Source: Deltaproteobacteria bacterium (GTDB lineage Bacteria > Bdellovibrionota_B > Oligoflexia > Oligoflexales > CAIYRB01). Taken from it: 64,000 nt of DNA. Within the stretch, counting starts at the first letter, position 1. Every line of letters starts with the position of its first letter. A program made the position numbers and the translations under genes. Of the stretch, positions 35,000 through 43,606 are shown in pieces. A model generated the notes under the pieces. That model was given only the letters and a program-made list of their open reading frames with translations. It was not told the DNA's origin and ran no database searches. Location: positions 62,001 through 126,000 of the forward strand of contig VGTI01000004.1 of the NCBI GenBank assembly GCA_016874735.1, written 5' to 3'.

Positions 35000-35269
35000 T
35001 TACCAGGAGGCCTTCGTCACGCCTGGCAGATGCCCTTTCAGGGCAAACAGCCGGAAACAAATCCGGCATATACCGAACTTGCGATAGACAGCCTTTGGAC
35101 GACCACAATTGTTACAGCGTGTATACGCACGAGTCGAAAACTTCAAGCCGCCTTTGACATCGCGCCACTTGAGCTTCTTCTCCTTCATTTCTTTGCGCAA
35201 CGCTTCCTTCCGCGCGAGCACTTTGCGGTTTACCTTGTTGCACTTCTCAATGGAGGCTAGCCTCGCCAT
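35000..35269 (-). CDS. rpsN: 30S ribosomal protein S14, zinc-binding but near full length
   Basis: Protein of 89 residues starting [20 protein letters not shown] and ending [11 protein letters not shown]. It carries C52, C55, C68 and C71 in [10 protein letters not shown] and FGICRICF, a zinc ribbon. The usual zinc type has about 61 residues, and the usual long type (about 100) lacks the cysteines; this one combines a long N-terminus with the zinc site. Located between rplE and rpsH as normal. Confidence 0.97.
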   Translation of the reverse strand: MARLASIEKCNKVNRKVLARKEALRKEMKEKKLKWRDVKGGLKFSTRAYTRCNNCGRPKAVYRKFGICRICFRLFALKGHLPGVTKASW

Positions 35270-35294
35270 TCACGACACTCCTGTCAAAACCCGC

Positions 35295-35843
35295 TCAGGC
35301 TTTCCTGAAGGGAAAATTGAATTTATCAAGCAAAGCCTTCGCCTCGACGTCGTTCTTTGCGTTGGTGACTATGGTAATTCCCAGGCCGCGAATACGATCC
35401 ACCTTGTCGTAGTCGATTTCGGGGAATATGATCTGCTCTTTAATACCGACGTTGTAGTTACCCCGGCCATCGAACGCCTTTGCCGAGAAACCGCGGAAGT
35501 CGCGAATACGCGGAACGGCAATATTGATGAAGCGATCCAAGAACTCGTACATCCGGTCACCGCGGAGAGTGACAGCTGCGCCGATAGGCATACCCTGACG
35601 CAGTTTAAAAGTTGCGATGCTCTTCTTCGCCTTCGTCATCACAGGCTTCTGACCGGTTATCGCGGTCAAATCAGCCACTGCACCCTCTAGGGTCTTGATG
35701 TTCTGAGTCGCATCGCCTTGACCGATGTTTACAACGATCTTTTTGAGAACAGGTACGCGCATCGGGTTTTTGAGCCCGAGCTCCTGCTTCAAGCCGGATA
35801 CTTGCTCTTTATACTTGGTTTTTAATGTGGGCTCGTACTTCAC
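35295..35843 (-). CDS. rplE: 50S ribosomal protein L5
   Basis: Protein of 182 residues that binds 5S rRNA. Core motifs are [18 protein letters not shown]-equivalent [20 protein letters not shown], and [22 protein letters not shown] 35843 is preferred (AGAGG 6 nt upstream; aligns with the normal L5 N-terminus); GTG 35861 would add six residues. Upstream is rplN directly, so the rplX gene expected here is missing. Confidence 0.96.
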   Translation of the reverse strand: MKYEPTLKTKYKEQVSGLKQELGLKNPMRVPVLKKIVVNIGQGDATQNIKTLEGAVADLTAITGQKPVMTKAKKSIATFKLRQGMPIGAAVTLRGDRMYEFLDRFINIAVPRIRDFRGFSAKAFDGRGNYNVGIKEQIIFPEIDYDKVDRIRGLGITIVTNAKNDVEAKALLDKFNFPFRKA

Positions 35844-35889
35844 CTTGTACCTCTCGTACACTGTCTTATCAGAGTCGGATGCTTATTGA

Positions 35890-36261
35890 TTAGAGAACTT
35901 CAGGGGCTAGGGAGGCGATTCTGCCATAGCCCTTAACACGGACTTCCCGCGCTACCGGCCCGAAAATCCGCGTCCCAACGGGCTCATTTTCTTTGCCTTT
36001 GATAAGGACGCAGGCGTTCTCATCAAACCGAATCGTTGACCCGTCATCCCGTTGGATTTCTTTACTCGTGCGGACCACTACAGCCTTGTGCACGGTGCCT
36101 TTTTTTACCTTGCTATTGGGCAGCGCTTCTTTGATCGAAACAACGATTATGTCTCCGACCGAAGCGTAACGCTTCTTGCTTCCACCAATGACTTTGAAGC
36201 ACTTAACGCGCCTCGCGCCAGAATTGTCCGCACTCTGCAGTACTGTTTCCATCTGAATCAT
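35890..36261 (-). CDS. rplN: 50S ribosomal protein L14
   Basis: Protein of 123 residues: [20 protein letters not shown], then [20 protein letters not shown] and the C-terminal [10 protein letters not shown]-like ending [10 protein letters not shown]. It sits at the subunit interface next to L19. First gene of the classical spc section, 41 nt after rpsQ. Confidence 0.98.
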   Translation of the reverse strand: MIQMETVLQSADNSGARRVKCFKVIGGSKKRYASVGDIIVVSIKEALPNSKVKKGTVHKAVVVRTSKEIQRDDGSTIRFDENACVLIKGKENEPVGTRIFGPVAREVRVKGYGRIASLAPEVL

Positions 36262-36302
36262 GACTGTCTAATCCCCATAGCCGTTGGCTACCCAAAGGCC
36301 GA

Positions 36303-36575
36303 TTATTCTTCACCTTTTTTAACGATTTGCAGGAGCGCAAACTTTTTCCGAGCGCTCAGAGGACGCGTCTGGGTGATCAGCACCACATCACCAGCACGAG
36401 ACTCGTTCTTCTCATCGTGGAACATCAACTTAGTCCTACGACGGATAAACTTTCCGTAGCTGACGTGCTTGACCAGGTGCTCAAGAGTACCAACCCTGGA
36501 CTTGTCCATCTTGTCGCTGGTGACAACGACGCGAACCGGTCTACTTTTCTTTTCTCTGTGATCTTTTTCGCTCAC
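36303..36575 (-). CDS. rpsQ: 30S ribosomal protein S17
   Basis: Protein of 90 residues with the OB-fold core RVVVTSDKMDKSRVGTLEHL, KYGKF-like YGKFIRRRTKLMFHDE and GDVVLITQTRPLSARKKF. The start is GTG 36575. A charged 12-residue lead (MSEKDHREKKSR) precedes the core. It is 13 nt after rpmC. Confidence 0.97.
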   Translation of the reverse strand: MSEKDHREKKSRPVRVVVTSDKMDKSRVGTLEHLVKHVSYGKFIRRRTKLMFHDEKNESRAGDVVLITQTRPLSARKKFALLQIVKKGEE

Positions 36576-36588
36576 GTTCGCCTACCTG

Positions 36589-36855
36589 TTACTTCTTAGT
36601 TGCGACGGATTTTTTGGACTTGCTTGCTGGACGCACGCCAACAACTGAGCCGCCGAGTTTGCTTGCATGTTGAAGAGTCAACACTCTCGCCAGATTCTTC
36701 CGCAATGCCCGAACCTTACCGGTGTGCTTCCCTGGCCCTGAGTATATGTCCATACGAATATCATGTAGCTGACTACGGATATCCTTTTCGGCTTCGCGCA
36801 GTTTGGCTGCATCGAACCCTTTTAGCTCTTCTTTTTTTAACTTATGCAATTCCAT
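36589..36855 (-). CDS. rpmC: 50S ribosomal protein L29
   Basis: Protein of 88 residues. The two-helix L29 core runs from MELHKLKKEELKGFDAAKLR to VRALRKNLARVLTL, and a 23-residue basic tail (VVGVRPASKSKKSVATKK) makes it longer than the usual 60-70. It lies near the peptide exit tunnel where trigger factor and SRP dock. Confidence 0.96.
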   Translation of the reverse strand: MELHKLKKEELKGFDAAKLREAEKDIRSQLHDIRMDIYSGPGKHTGKVRALRKNLARVLTLQHASKLGGSVVGVRPASKSKKSVATKK

Positions 36856-36891
36856 GAATCACCTAACCTCGAGTTTCGACCTAATCCCGAC

Positions 36892-37314
36892 TTACGCCCA
36901 GGGATCGAGCCCACGGATAATCAATTTCGTCCTTAAAGGCAACTTAGAAGCTGCAAGTGACAGAGCCTGTGTCGCAGTTTCTTTGTCTACACCCTTCATC
37001 TCGTAGATAATACGGCCAGCGCGAATGCGAGCTTCGTACCGCTCGACACTACCCTTACCGCCACCCATCCGTACCTCAGCCGGCTTCTTGGATACCGGGA
37101 AGTGAGGGAATACCTTGATCCAAACTTGGCCGCCGCGTTTGATGTGGCGGGTCATCGCAATACGAGCCGCCTCAATCTGACGAGCAGTAATCCGGCCATT
37201 TTCAGTAGCCATGATACCAAAGTCACCAAAGGCAAGATCCGCACCCTTTTGGGCGTGACCCTTAATACGGCCCTTCTGGGACTTCCGGTATTTCATTTTC
37301 TTAGGCGCGAGCAT
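36892..37314 (-). CDS. rplP: 50S ribosomal protein L16
   Basis: Protein of 140 residues beginning [20 protein letters not shown]. Family motifs include [40 protein letters not shown] and [19 protein letters not shown]. It is needed for 50S assembly and A-site function. Order rpsC-rplP-rpmC is conserved. Confidence 0.98.
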   Translation of the reverse strand: MLAPKKMKYRKSQKGRIKGHAQKGADLAFGDFGIMATENGRITARQIEAARIAMTRHIKRGGQVWIKVFPHFPVSKKPAEVRMGGGKGSVERYEARIRAGRIIYEMKGVDKETATQALSLAASKLPLRTKLIIRGLDPWA

Positions 37315-37333
37315 CTCTACTTATCTCCTTAGA

Positions 37334-37981
37334 TCATTGAACCGTATCGAAGACCTCGCCACGGAACACCCATACCTTGACACCGATCAAACCGTAGGTA
37401 GTTAACGCCTCAGCAGTTGAGTAATCGATATCCGCTCGTAAGGTGTGCAGTGGCACCCGACCTTCCATGTAACGTTCAGTACGCGACATGTCAGCGCCGC
37501 CCAATCGACCCGAACACTGAATCTTGATACCCTTGGCACCGGCCTTGGTGGCCGCCGAAATCGTCTTCTTCATGGCCCGCCGGAATGATACACGGCGCTC
37601 TAACTGCTGCCTGACGCTGTCTGCTAACAGACGCGCTTCGAGGTCTGGTTTCTTGATCTCGAATACGTTGAGAACAGGTTCCCCTGACGAAATCTTGCAA
37701 ATTTTCGTCAATTCAGCTTTCAACGACTCAGCCCCAGCGCCTTTCTTCCCAATAATGATACCGGGTCGGCTCGAGTGAATATTAATCGTCAGATTCTTCG
37801 CAGCTCGTTCGATCTCGATACGGGCTATGCCTGCCGAATCGAATTTCTTATTGATGAATTTGCGGATCCGGACATCTTCCATCAGGTTAGATGGGTAATC
37901 ACGTTTTGCCGCATACCAGCGAGAAGACCAGGTCCGAGTAGTACCTAGACGAAAACCGATTGGATTTACTTTCTGTCCCAA
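37334..37981 (-). CDS. rpsC: 30S ribosomal protein S3
   Basis: Protein of 215 residues: [20 protein letters not shown] at the start, KH type 2 domain with [20 protein letters not shown], and C-terminal [20 protein letters not shown]. It forms part of the mRNA entry site. The start is TTG 37981 with AAAGG 7 nt upstream; no ATG gives the universal GQKVNP N-terminus. Confidence 0.97.
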   Translation of the reverse strand: MGQKVNPIGFRLGTTRTWSSRWYAAKRDYPSNLMEDVRIRKFINKKFDSAGIARIEIERAAKNLTINIHSSRPGIIIGKKGAGAESLKAELTKICKISSGEPVLNVFEIKKPDLEARLLADSVRQQLERRVSFRRAMKKTISAATKAGAKGIKIQCSGRLGGADMSRTERYMEGRVPLHTLRADIDYSTAEALTTYGLIGVKVWVFRGEVFDTVQ

Positions 37982-38019
37982 AGCCTCACCTTTCCGTTAC
38001 GTGAGTCATTCTAGTCCGA

Positions 38020-38358
38020 TTAAACTTCTGCCAACTTAATGGTGACATGCGATGTACGCTTCTGAATCCCCGTTGCCCGACCCTGCGCTCGAGGCAACCA
38101 ACGCTTCATCGACTCACCACCGTTGACGAAGCCTTCCGAGACGACAAGCCTATCCACATCAACCGTTGACTTATTGGTGGCGTTCGCTACGGCGGACTGA
38201 ATCATCTTGTAGACCACAGGCGCAGCGCGCTTGTTCGTCACTTTCAGAAGATCCAATGCATACTGAACCGGCTTCCCCTTGACGAGGTTGACGACCAGCC
38301 GCACTTTTCTCGGCGCGATTCTCAGATTCCGCAGTACTACTTTAGAAGCCTCTGCCAT
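38020..38358 (-). CDS. rplV: 50S ribosomal protein L22
   Basis: Protein of 112 residues: MAEASKVVLRNLRIAPRKVR, LVKGKPVQYALDLL and the C-terminal hairpin PRAQGRATGIQKRTSHVTI that reaches into the exit tunnel. ATG 38358 gives the normal N-terminus; the longer frame overlaps rpsS and is rejected. Confidence 0.98.
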   Translation of the reverse strand: MAEASKVVLRNLRIAPRKVRLVVNLVKGKPVQYALDLLKVTNKRAAPVVYKMIQSAVANATNKSTVDVDRLVVSEGFVNGGESMKRWLPRAQGRATGIQKRTSHVTIKLAEV

Positions 38359-38380
38359 GGCCCGTATTCCCTTCTTAAAC

Positions 38381-38671
38381 TTATGCCGCAGGAGAGCCGC
38401 CGGCCTTTTTGACCTTACGGTCGCCGGAGTGGCCCATGAATGTGCGAGTCGGCGCGAACTCACCGAGTTTGTGACCGACCATGTTCTCTGTAACGTAGAC
38501 GGGGACGAACTTCTTGCCATTATGCACAGCAAAGGTCAAGCCGACAAAATCCGGAAGGATCGTCGAACGACGCGACCACGTCTTGATTGGTTTCTTGTCC
38601 TGCCGAGCCTGATCAGCCTTTTTGAGCAGATACTGGTCGAAATAAGGACCTTTTTTAATTGAACGAGCCAA
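38381..38671 (-). CDS. rpsS: 30S ribosomal protein S19
   Basis: Protein of 96 residues starting [20 protein letters not shown], then [20 protein letters not shown] and [19 protein letters not shown]. The start codon is TTG 38671 with a perfect GGAGG 6 nt upstream. S19 binds S13 and 16S rRNA in the head. Confidence 0.98.
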   Translation of the reverse strand: MARSIKKGPYFDQYLLKKADQARQDKKPIKTWSRRSTILPDFVGLTFAVHNGKKFVPVYVTENMVGHKLGEFAPTRTFMGHSGDRKVKKAGGSPAA

Positions 38672-38698
38672 GGATAACCTCCAGCAAATCCGCTATCT

Positions 38699-39535
38699 TC
38701 AGCCGCCAGTTTTCTTCTGACGACGACGAATGATGTCTTTATCGGTACGTTTATTTTTCCGTGTTTTATAACCCTTAGTTGGCACTGCCCAGGGGGACAC
38801 TGGATGGCGTCCACCGGAGGTCTTGCCTTCACCACCACCATGGGGGTGATCAATTGGGTTCATCGCCACACCGCGAATGGTTGGCCGAATACCCATATGC
38901 CGTGCCCTACCAGCTTTACCTATGCTCACATTCGCGTGGTCTAGGTTACTGACTGCACCCACCGTTGCCATACAAGTCTCTTGTACCCGTCGCATCTCAC
39001 CGCTTGGCATCTTCAGCTGCGCCCAACCATCCACACGACCGACTAACTGGCAGCTCGCGCCAGCTGAGCGCACCATCTGTGCACCGCGACCAGGCTTCAG
39101 TTCGACATTGTGAATGTCGGTACCGAAGGGAATAGATTTTAGCGGCATCGCGTTGCCAACCTTGACGTCAGCCTTGTCCGAGGCGACGATCTCCATGCCT
39201 TTTTTTAGCTTATCAGGAGCAAGAATGTAGCGACGCTCTCCGTCCTTATAGAGAACACGCGCAATGAAAGCTGTCCTATTGGGATCGTACTCAACCGTCT
39301 CAACAACGCCGACCACATCCAGTTTGTTACGCTTCCAATCGATAACCCGGTATTTTACGCGCTCGCCACCGCCTTGGTGCCGCGTCGTGATACGACCGTG
39401 GTTGTTACGACCTGCGTGCTTCTTTTTCGACTCAACCAGTGACGACAACGGCTTAACTTTGTCCAGGTCACTGTAATCAACGACCGACATACCGCGGCGG
39501 CCAGGAGATGTTGGATTATATTGTTTAATTGCCAT
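38699..39535 (-). CDS. rplB: 50S ribosomal protein L2
   Basis: Protein of 278 residues, full length. N-terminus [23 protein letters not shown] 39535 is chosen over 39598. The RNA-binding core and the C-terminal [20 protein letters not shown] with the peptidyl-transferase-proximal histidine are intact. Between rplW and rpsS as usual. Confidence 0.99.
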   Translation of the reverse strand: MAIKQYNPTSPGRRGMSVVDYSDLDKVKPLSSLVESKKKHAGRNNHGRITTRHQGGGERVKYRVIDWKRNKLDVVGVVETVEYDPNRTAFIARVLYKDGERRYILAPDKLKKGMEIVASDKADVKVGNAMPLKSIPFGTDIHNVELKPGRGAQMVRSAGASCQLVGRVDGWAQLKMPSGEMRRVQETCMATVGAVSNLDHANVSIGKAGRARHMGIRPTIRGVAMNPIDHPHGGGEGKTSGGRHPVSPWAVPTKGYKTRKNKRTDKDIIRRRQKKTGG

Positions 39536-39575
39536 TTGACGATCAACCTCTTTAAAAATCAAGCCTTGGAGGTGC

Positions 39576-39863
39576 TTACAGCGCCTCAAATACCCCAATC
39601 TTGGCCCCAGGAGCTAAGGTAACGACAGCCTTCTTAGTGTTGTTACGCTTAGTAACTTGATTCCCGCGCTTTTTAACCTTACCGCGGTTGACCAGGGTCT
39701 GCACCGCCGTCACCTTCACGTTGAACAGACTTTCAACGGCCTTGCGCACATCTTGTTTGGTGGCCTTGGGGGCAACTTTGAATGAGTATTTATTGTTTTT
39801 TTCGCGTTCTTTGTCGCTCTTTTCAGAGAGCAAAGGCTTTACGAGTACATCATACGGATTCAC
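39576..39863 (-). CDS. rplW: 50S ribosomal protein L23
   Basis: Protein of 95 residues: [20 protein letters not shown] (first residue Met in vivo), then [20 protein letters not shown]. The start is GTG 39863 with GAGGAG about 8 nt upstream, both inside the last codons of rplD, so the two genes overlap by 14 bases. L23 is the docking site for trigger factor and SRP at the exit tunnel. Confidence 0.95.
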   Translation of the reverse strand: MNPYDVLVKPLLSEKSDKEREKNNKYSFKVAPKATKQDVRKAVESLFNVKVTAVQTLVNRGKVKKRGNQVTKRNNTKKAVVTLAPGAKIGVFEAL

Positions 39864-40488
39864 GTTTCTTCTCCTCGAACCGTTGCTGCAGGGTAGTAAG
39901 AGCTGTTTCGCTGATGATGAGATTTTCGTAGCGTAGGACGTTCGCAGCATTCAACTCAGTGGGCAGAAGAGCTGCTGCACCATGGATGTTGCGAGTGGAC
40001 TTGTAAAGGACATCGTCCTTACGTTCGTCAGCCAGAAGTGCCTTCGCCGTCTTAAGATTCGATAGCACGCCGAGCACGTGTTTCGTGCTGTACTTACCAA
40101 TCGAAAAATCATCTACGACGAACAACTTCCCGTTGCGAGCCTTATCTGACAACGCGATCTTTAGGGCTAATTGGCGTACACGCTTACTCGTATACTGTCG
40201 GTAGTCCCTTGGTTGTGGGCCATGGGCTTCACCGCCGCCTGGCATATGCGGGTTCCTCATCGAGCCTTGGCGCGCACCGCCAGTTCCCTTTTGCTTGAAA
40301 GGCTTCTTGCCACCGCCAGAGACCATGGCTTTCGTCTTAGTGGCGTGAGTGCCCTGTCGCTTATTGGCCTGATAGGCCTTCACTACAGAGTGAAGCACAG
40401 CGCCATTCATTTCAACATTGTAAATCTCGTCCGGCAGCTGGATTTTCTTTAGGGCCTTACCGGCGATATTGTAGACTTGTATTTCCAT
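39850..40488 (-). CDS. rplD: 50S ribosomal protein L4
   Basis: Protein of 212 residues. The tunnel-lining loop region is intact (QGTHATKTKAMVSGGGKKPF, KQKGTGGARQGSMRNPHMPG). In enterobacteria L4 represses the S10 operon; a leader like that is not evident here, but a hairpin lies before rplC. The C-terminus overlaps the rplW start. Confidence 0.98.
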   Translation of the reverse strand: MEIQVYNIAGKALKKIQLPDEIYNVEMNGAVLHSVVKAYQANKRQGTHATKTKAMVSGGGKKPFKQKGTGGARQGSMRNPHMPGGGEAHGPQPRDYRQYTSKRVRQLALKIALSDKARNGKLFVVDDFSIGKYSTKHVLGVLSNLKTAKALLADERKDDVLYKSTRNIHGAAALLPTELNAANVLRYENLIISETALTTLQQRFEEKKRESV

Positions 40489-40508
40489 ATCGATTTCGTC
40501 CCCTGTAC

Positions 40509-41177
40509 TTACTTCTTAGGCGCAGCTGTTTTGCTGGTTTTTGCCTTGATCGACGGTTTGACTATGAGGAAGCCGTCGCGGTGTCCAGGCACAGACCCAC
40601 GAACTGCAACTACGCTGTTGGTCTGATCAACATCCAACACCTGAAGGTTTTGGATAGTAGTCTGCGTGTTACCTTCTTGGCCCGGTTGGTGGCGATTTTT
40701 GAATACGCGACCCGGTGTGGAACGCATCCCAAGTGACCCAGGACGACGGTGGAAGCGCGACCCGTGGGTCATCCGACCGACAGCGGAATTCCAACGTTTG
40801 TGTGCGCCTGAAAAACCGCAACCCTTGCTGATACCGGTGATATCAACAGCACTCACGCCTTCAAAAAACTTCCCGAGCTCGATGGTAGCCCCGACAGCGA
40901 GATCACCGGTCGCATCGACGCGAAACTCTTTAAAGCGAGTGAAATTGTCCTGAACACCTACCTTGCGCAGGCGTGTAGTGTCCGACTTGCTTAGATGCTT
41001 CTCTTTTTTAGCAAGGTAGCCAACTTGATACGCCACGTAACCGTCGCGCTCTTCAGACAAAATCTTTGTCACCTTTTGGGTTTCCAACTGTAGCAAAGTC
41101 ACTGCAGTCATATGCCCTTCGGCGTCTACCATGCGGGTCATCCCGATTTTTTTGGCAATGAGTCCGGCTGTCGTCAT
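40509..41177 (-). CDS. rplC: 50S ribosomal protein L3
   Basis: Protein of 222 residues: GLIAKKIGMTRMVDAEGHMT at the start, then GISKGCGFSGAHKRW and GSLGMRSTPGRVFKNRHQPG, the extension near the peptidyl transferase centre. It follows rpsJ after a 91-base gap that contains a 9-bp hairpin. Confidence 0.98.
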   Translation of the reverse strand: MTTAGLIAKKIGMTRMVDAEGHMTAVTLLQLETQKVTKILSEERDGYVAYQVGYLAKKEKHLSKSDTTRLRKVGVQDNFTRFKEFRVDATGDLAVGATIELGKFFEGVSAVDITGISKGCGFSGAHKRWNSAVGRMTHGSRFHRRPGSLGMRSTPGRVFKNRHQPGQEGNTQTTIQNLQVLDVDQTNSVVAVRGSVPGHRDGFLIVKPSIKAKTSKTAAPKK

Positions 41178-41203
41178 TCCTTCAACCTGTCACTTGTGTC
41201 TAT

Positions 41204-41228
41204 CGATCACTGGTAATGGCAGTGATCG
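41204..41228 (-). other. perfect 9-bp hairpin between rpsJ and rplC
   Basis: CGATCACTG (41204-41212) and CAGTGATCG (41220-41228) are exact inverted repeats around a 7-nt loop. On the minus strand no T-run follows, so it is not a standard terminator. It sits about 26 bases upstream of the rplC start, where it could set relative expression of S10 and the rest of the operon or act as a protein target. Confidence 0.55.
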
Positions 41229-41268
41229 GGGTTAATACTTTGTCTGCCCACTAGGCACCCAAGGGGTC

Positions 41269-41580
41269 TTAGTAAAGCTTTATCTCCACGTCCACACCAG
41301 ATGCTAGATCCAGCTTCATGAGCGCGTCGATTGTTTGTTGCTTTGGCTCTAGGATGTCGATCACACGCTTGTGCGTCCTGACCTCAAACTGCTCACGAGA
41401 CTTCTTGTCTACGTGCGGGCTCCGAAGAACGGTGAAGCGGTTAATCCCAGTTGGAAGCGGGATGGGTCCTGCTACACGAGCTCCAGTCCTTTTTGCACGC
41501 TCTACAATGTCGGCTGCAGATTGATCGAGCAGGCGGTAATCATAGCCTCTTAGACGGATGCGAATCTTCTGGCTTTCCAT
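41269..41580 (-). CDS. rpsJ: 30S ribosomal protein S10
   Basis: Protein of 103 residues: [40 protein letters not shown] and the [12 protein letters not shown] loop. S10 is also the NusE antitermination partner. It is the first gene of the supercluster; str-operon genes (rpsL, rpsG, fusA, tuf) are not upstream here. Confidence 0.98.
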   Translation of the reverse strand: MESQKIRIRLRGYDYRLLDQSAADIVERAKRTGARVAGPIPLPTGINRFTVLRSPHVDKKSREQFEVRTHKRVIDILEPKQQTIDALMKLDLASGVDVEIKLY

Positions 41581-41614
41581 AGTTTCCGGTTTCCCACTCA
41601 GTTAGCGGAAAGGT

Positions 41615-41643
41615 ATCATATGACCTGTTATTCTTATGGGTAA
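41615..41643 (-). promoter_or_regulatory. candidate promoter of the ribosomal supercluster
   Basis: Minus strand TTACCC, 17-nt spacer, TATGAT (41615-41620). The -10 box is good, the -35 weak, which is common for strong r-protein promoters with UP elements. It would place the start of transcription about 30 bases before rpsJ. Identified by eye. Confidence 0.35.
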
Positions 41644-41672
41644 GCTTATTGAGAGGGCGTATTAGCGAAAGG

Positions 41673-41687
41673 CACTACCAGGTAGTG
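41673..41687. repeat. 15-bp palindrome in the rpsJ divergent region
   Basis: CACTACC-A-GGTAGTG is a perfect 7-bp inverted repeat around one base, an operator-like arrangement. It lies between the rpsJ promoter candidate and the divergent gene at 41761. The one-base centre makes an RNA hairpin unlikely without opening the stem. Confidence 0.4.
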
Positions 41688-41760
41688 TTTTCGGCATTGG
41701 CTTGCTCGCAGCAGGCTTACCTGAGGAGTAGGCTTGTAGATCAGATGGGCGGATGTGTCA

Positions 41761-42507
41761 ATGCTTAAGCTTGAATTTTTGAGTGTCTCACTGTTGATTT
41801 TTTTATCTTCGATTTCTCTCGTGAGATGTGTCAGTCATGAGCGAGTTGAAACTAACGAATCCAAAAGCTTTAATTTGGGTTCCGTAAAGCCTGGCCAGCG
41901 ATCAGAGTACGTGGTGTTACCTGGTGGTCGGACATACGCCGTTCTTAAGACCCAGCCCCCTACTGGGTTTTTTGTTGCTGAGATCAAACTATACGAAAAA
42001 GACACGGAAATTAGTTCGTCGCTCTGGTTGGATGCCCGCCGCAATGGGGAGCGATCTTTCACAATGATTAGCGAAAGCTTACCTGTGACGGAGCTTGATA
42101 GTTCCCGGCCGCGGTTGACCTGGTTGGGGGATATCTGGCGTGGCAATGACCGGCAATGGTTAGCACCCGAACGTAAGGATGTTCAGGCCGTTGTAGTCCA
42201 CAGGATAACTGTGAGTCACTCCGGGAGCCCCGAAGAGGCTTGTCCCGTGCTGATGTTTGGTGGCGAAAGCGAACTATATACTGTAAGCAGAGGCGGTGAT
42301 GGTCAGTCCACGATCGAACTTGTTCAAGTGTCTTCCGCTATGCGAAGTCGTGATCAGGCCGATGCTCTGATGAGGGGCAGCTGTATCACGCCCGAGATTG
42401 ACAAGCCATTCGGCCTTCCAGCTCATCAACGAGCAGGACGAGTCGGCCGGGGTAGTCGCGGATCAAAACTTGTTTGGTCAAAAATCGAGACTATTGCCAG
42501 ATTTTAG
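41761..42507 (+). CDS. exported protein of unknown function
   Basis: Protein of 248 residues with a signal-peptide-like N-terminus (MLKLEFLSVSLLIFLSSISL). The mature region has beta-rich stretches (SEYVVLPGGRTYAVLKTQPP, FFVAEIKLYEKDT) and an Arg/Gly-rich C-terminal part (HQRAGRVGRGSRGSK). I recognise no family. ATG 41761 is preferred over GTG 41755. It is transcribed away from the ribosomal operon and converges with the SurA-like gene. Confidence 0.65.
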   Translation: MLKLEFLSVSLLIFLSSISLVRCVSHERVETNESKSFNLGSVKPGQRSEYVVLPGGRTYAVLKTQPPTGFFVAEIKLYEKDTEISSSLWLDARRNGERSFTMISESLPVTELDSSRPRLTWLGDIWRGNDRQWLAPERKDVQAVVVHRITVSHSGSPEEACPVLMFGGESELYTVSRGGDGQSTIELVQVSSAMRSRDQADALMRGSCITPEIDKPFGLPAHQRAGRVGRGSRGSKLVWSKIETIARF

Positions 42508-42533
42508 CGCGACCTCGGGTCATTGACGATCGT

Positions 42534-43517
42534 TCAATCCGGAAGTACATCGACCTTAGTGCGCTGTCTCTGCTCAGACAGCCACCGGCGCGTTTGCTCG
42601 AGTAGCTCATGCGCCCTAAGCTCGTTCTCTAACTGCCTTTTTTTATTCTGAAAATCGCGACTTCCGGAGAATTTCTTTTCCTCTAGCAAAAAGATGTGAA
42701 AGCCAAGTGCCGTCTGCACTGGCTGAGTAAACTGCCCGGCATCGATAGACTCCACCGCAGACTTTATCGCTGTCATCAGATCTTTGGCACGAACTGGCGG
42801 CATTAAACCGCCAGTTTGCCGCCCAGTCACCTCGTCCGAATATAGCTTAACAGCTTCGACGAATTGCATACCATCTGTGATCTTTTGGTGCACCTCCGCC
42901 GCTAACCGCCTTTTGGCCTCTACGACTGCTGGAATGGCACCAGCCGGGACATTAATCACCACCTGACGTAGTACTAGCTCCATCAGATCGGCAGCGGCAC
43001 CGGCACGCTTTAAGTAGTAAGTTTCGACATCTTTATCCGTTATCTTGATCAAGGGTGCGATGACACGGCCCTGAAATTTACGCAAAATCATTTGATCTTT
43101 AAAGTCACGCTTGTATTCCTCGTAGGTTGAACCCGTCTGACGCAGATGGTCTTGCAACCCTTCGCGGTTCAATCCCCGCACTTCCAGGAATCCCTTGATC
43201 TCCTCGGTAACTTCGTCGTCACGGACGTCTAATTCGAGCTCCTTAGCACGGCTTAGAACCAGCTTGAAATTAATCGAGTCCTGCAAGGCACGCTCATATG
43301 CTGGTGCCGACTCTTCCAACGGGAATTCAGAAACGACCACTAATGGCCCTTTGTCTACCTTTTGTTGCACTTCACTGTAGAGAATCGGGCGGCCATCAAC
43401 TACGGCAACAACCTTGTCTAGGAGCACCTCCGTAGCGCTGGCAGTACTTGATGTGCCGGCTGCAAAGCCGGACGGCACTAAGGCGAAAAACATGACAAAA
43501 TTTAATAAGAGTCTCAT
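42534..43517 (-). CDS. SurA-like periplasmic chaperone/peptidyl-prolyl isomerase
   Basis: Protein of 327 residues with a signal peptide (MRLLLNFVMFFALVPSGFAA), a SurA N-terminal helical domain (VVAVVDGRPILYSEVQQKV, later QTGSTYEEYKRDFKDQMILR) and one parvulin domain (FVEAVKLYSDEVTGRQTGGL, FTQPVQTALGFHIFLLEEKK). It would escort outer-membrane proteins through the periplasm. ATG 43517 is used because it starts the signal peptide; the longer frame overlaps the previous gene. One parvulin domain rather than two is common outside enterobacteria. Confidence 0.9.
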   Translation of the reverse strand: MRLLLNFVMFFALVPSGFAAGTSSTASATEVLLDKVVAVVDGRPILYSEVQQKVDKGPLVVVSEFPLEESAPAYERALQDSINFKLVLSRAKELELDVRDDEVTEEIKGFLEVRGLNREGLQDHLRQTGSTYEEYKRDFKDQMILRKFQGRVIAPLIKITDKDVETYYLKRAGAAADLMELVLRQVVINVPAGAIPAVVEAKRRLAAEVHQKITDGMQFVEAVKLYSDEVTGRQTGGLMPPVRAKDLMTAIKSAVESIDAGQFTQPVQTALGFHIFLLEEKKFSGSRDFQNKKRQLENELRAHELLEQTRRWLSEQRQRTKVDVLPD

Positions 43518-43606
43518 GTAGCAGTCACTCCTAGACCCAGTTGTGCGCAACCAAATAGAGGATAGAGAGCAACGCGATAACGTGCAACTAAAGGGTGGCG
43601 TCCGAT

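Noticed and set aside
34959-35108. N-terminal extension of rpsH
   Set aside because: Would overlap the rpsN region and does not match the S8 N-terminus, which begins at 34958.
35109-35690. 193-codon plus-strand frame opposite rpsN and rplE
   Set aside because: Shadow of two certain ribosomal genes. I also checked it as a displaced rplX and found no KOW motif.
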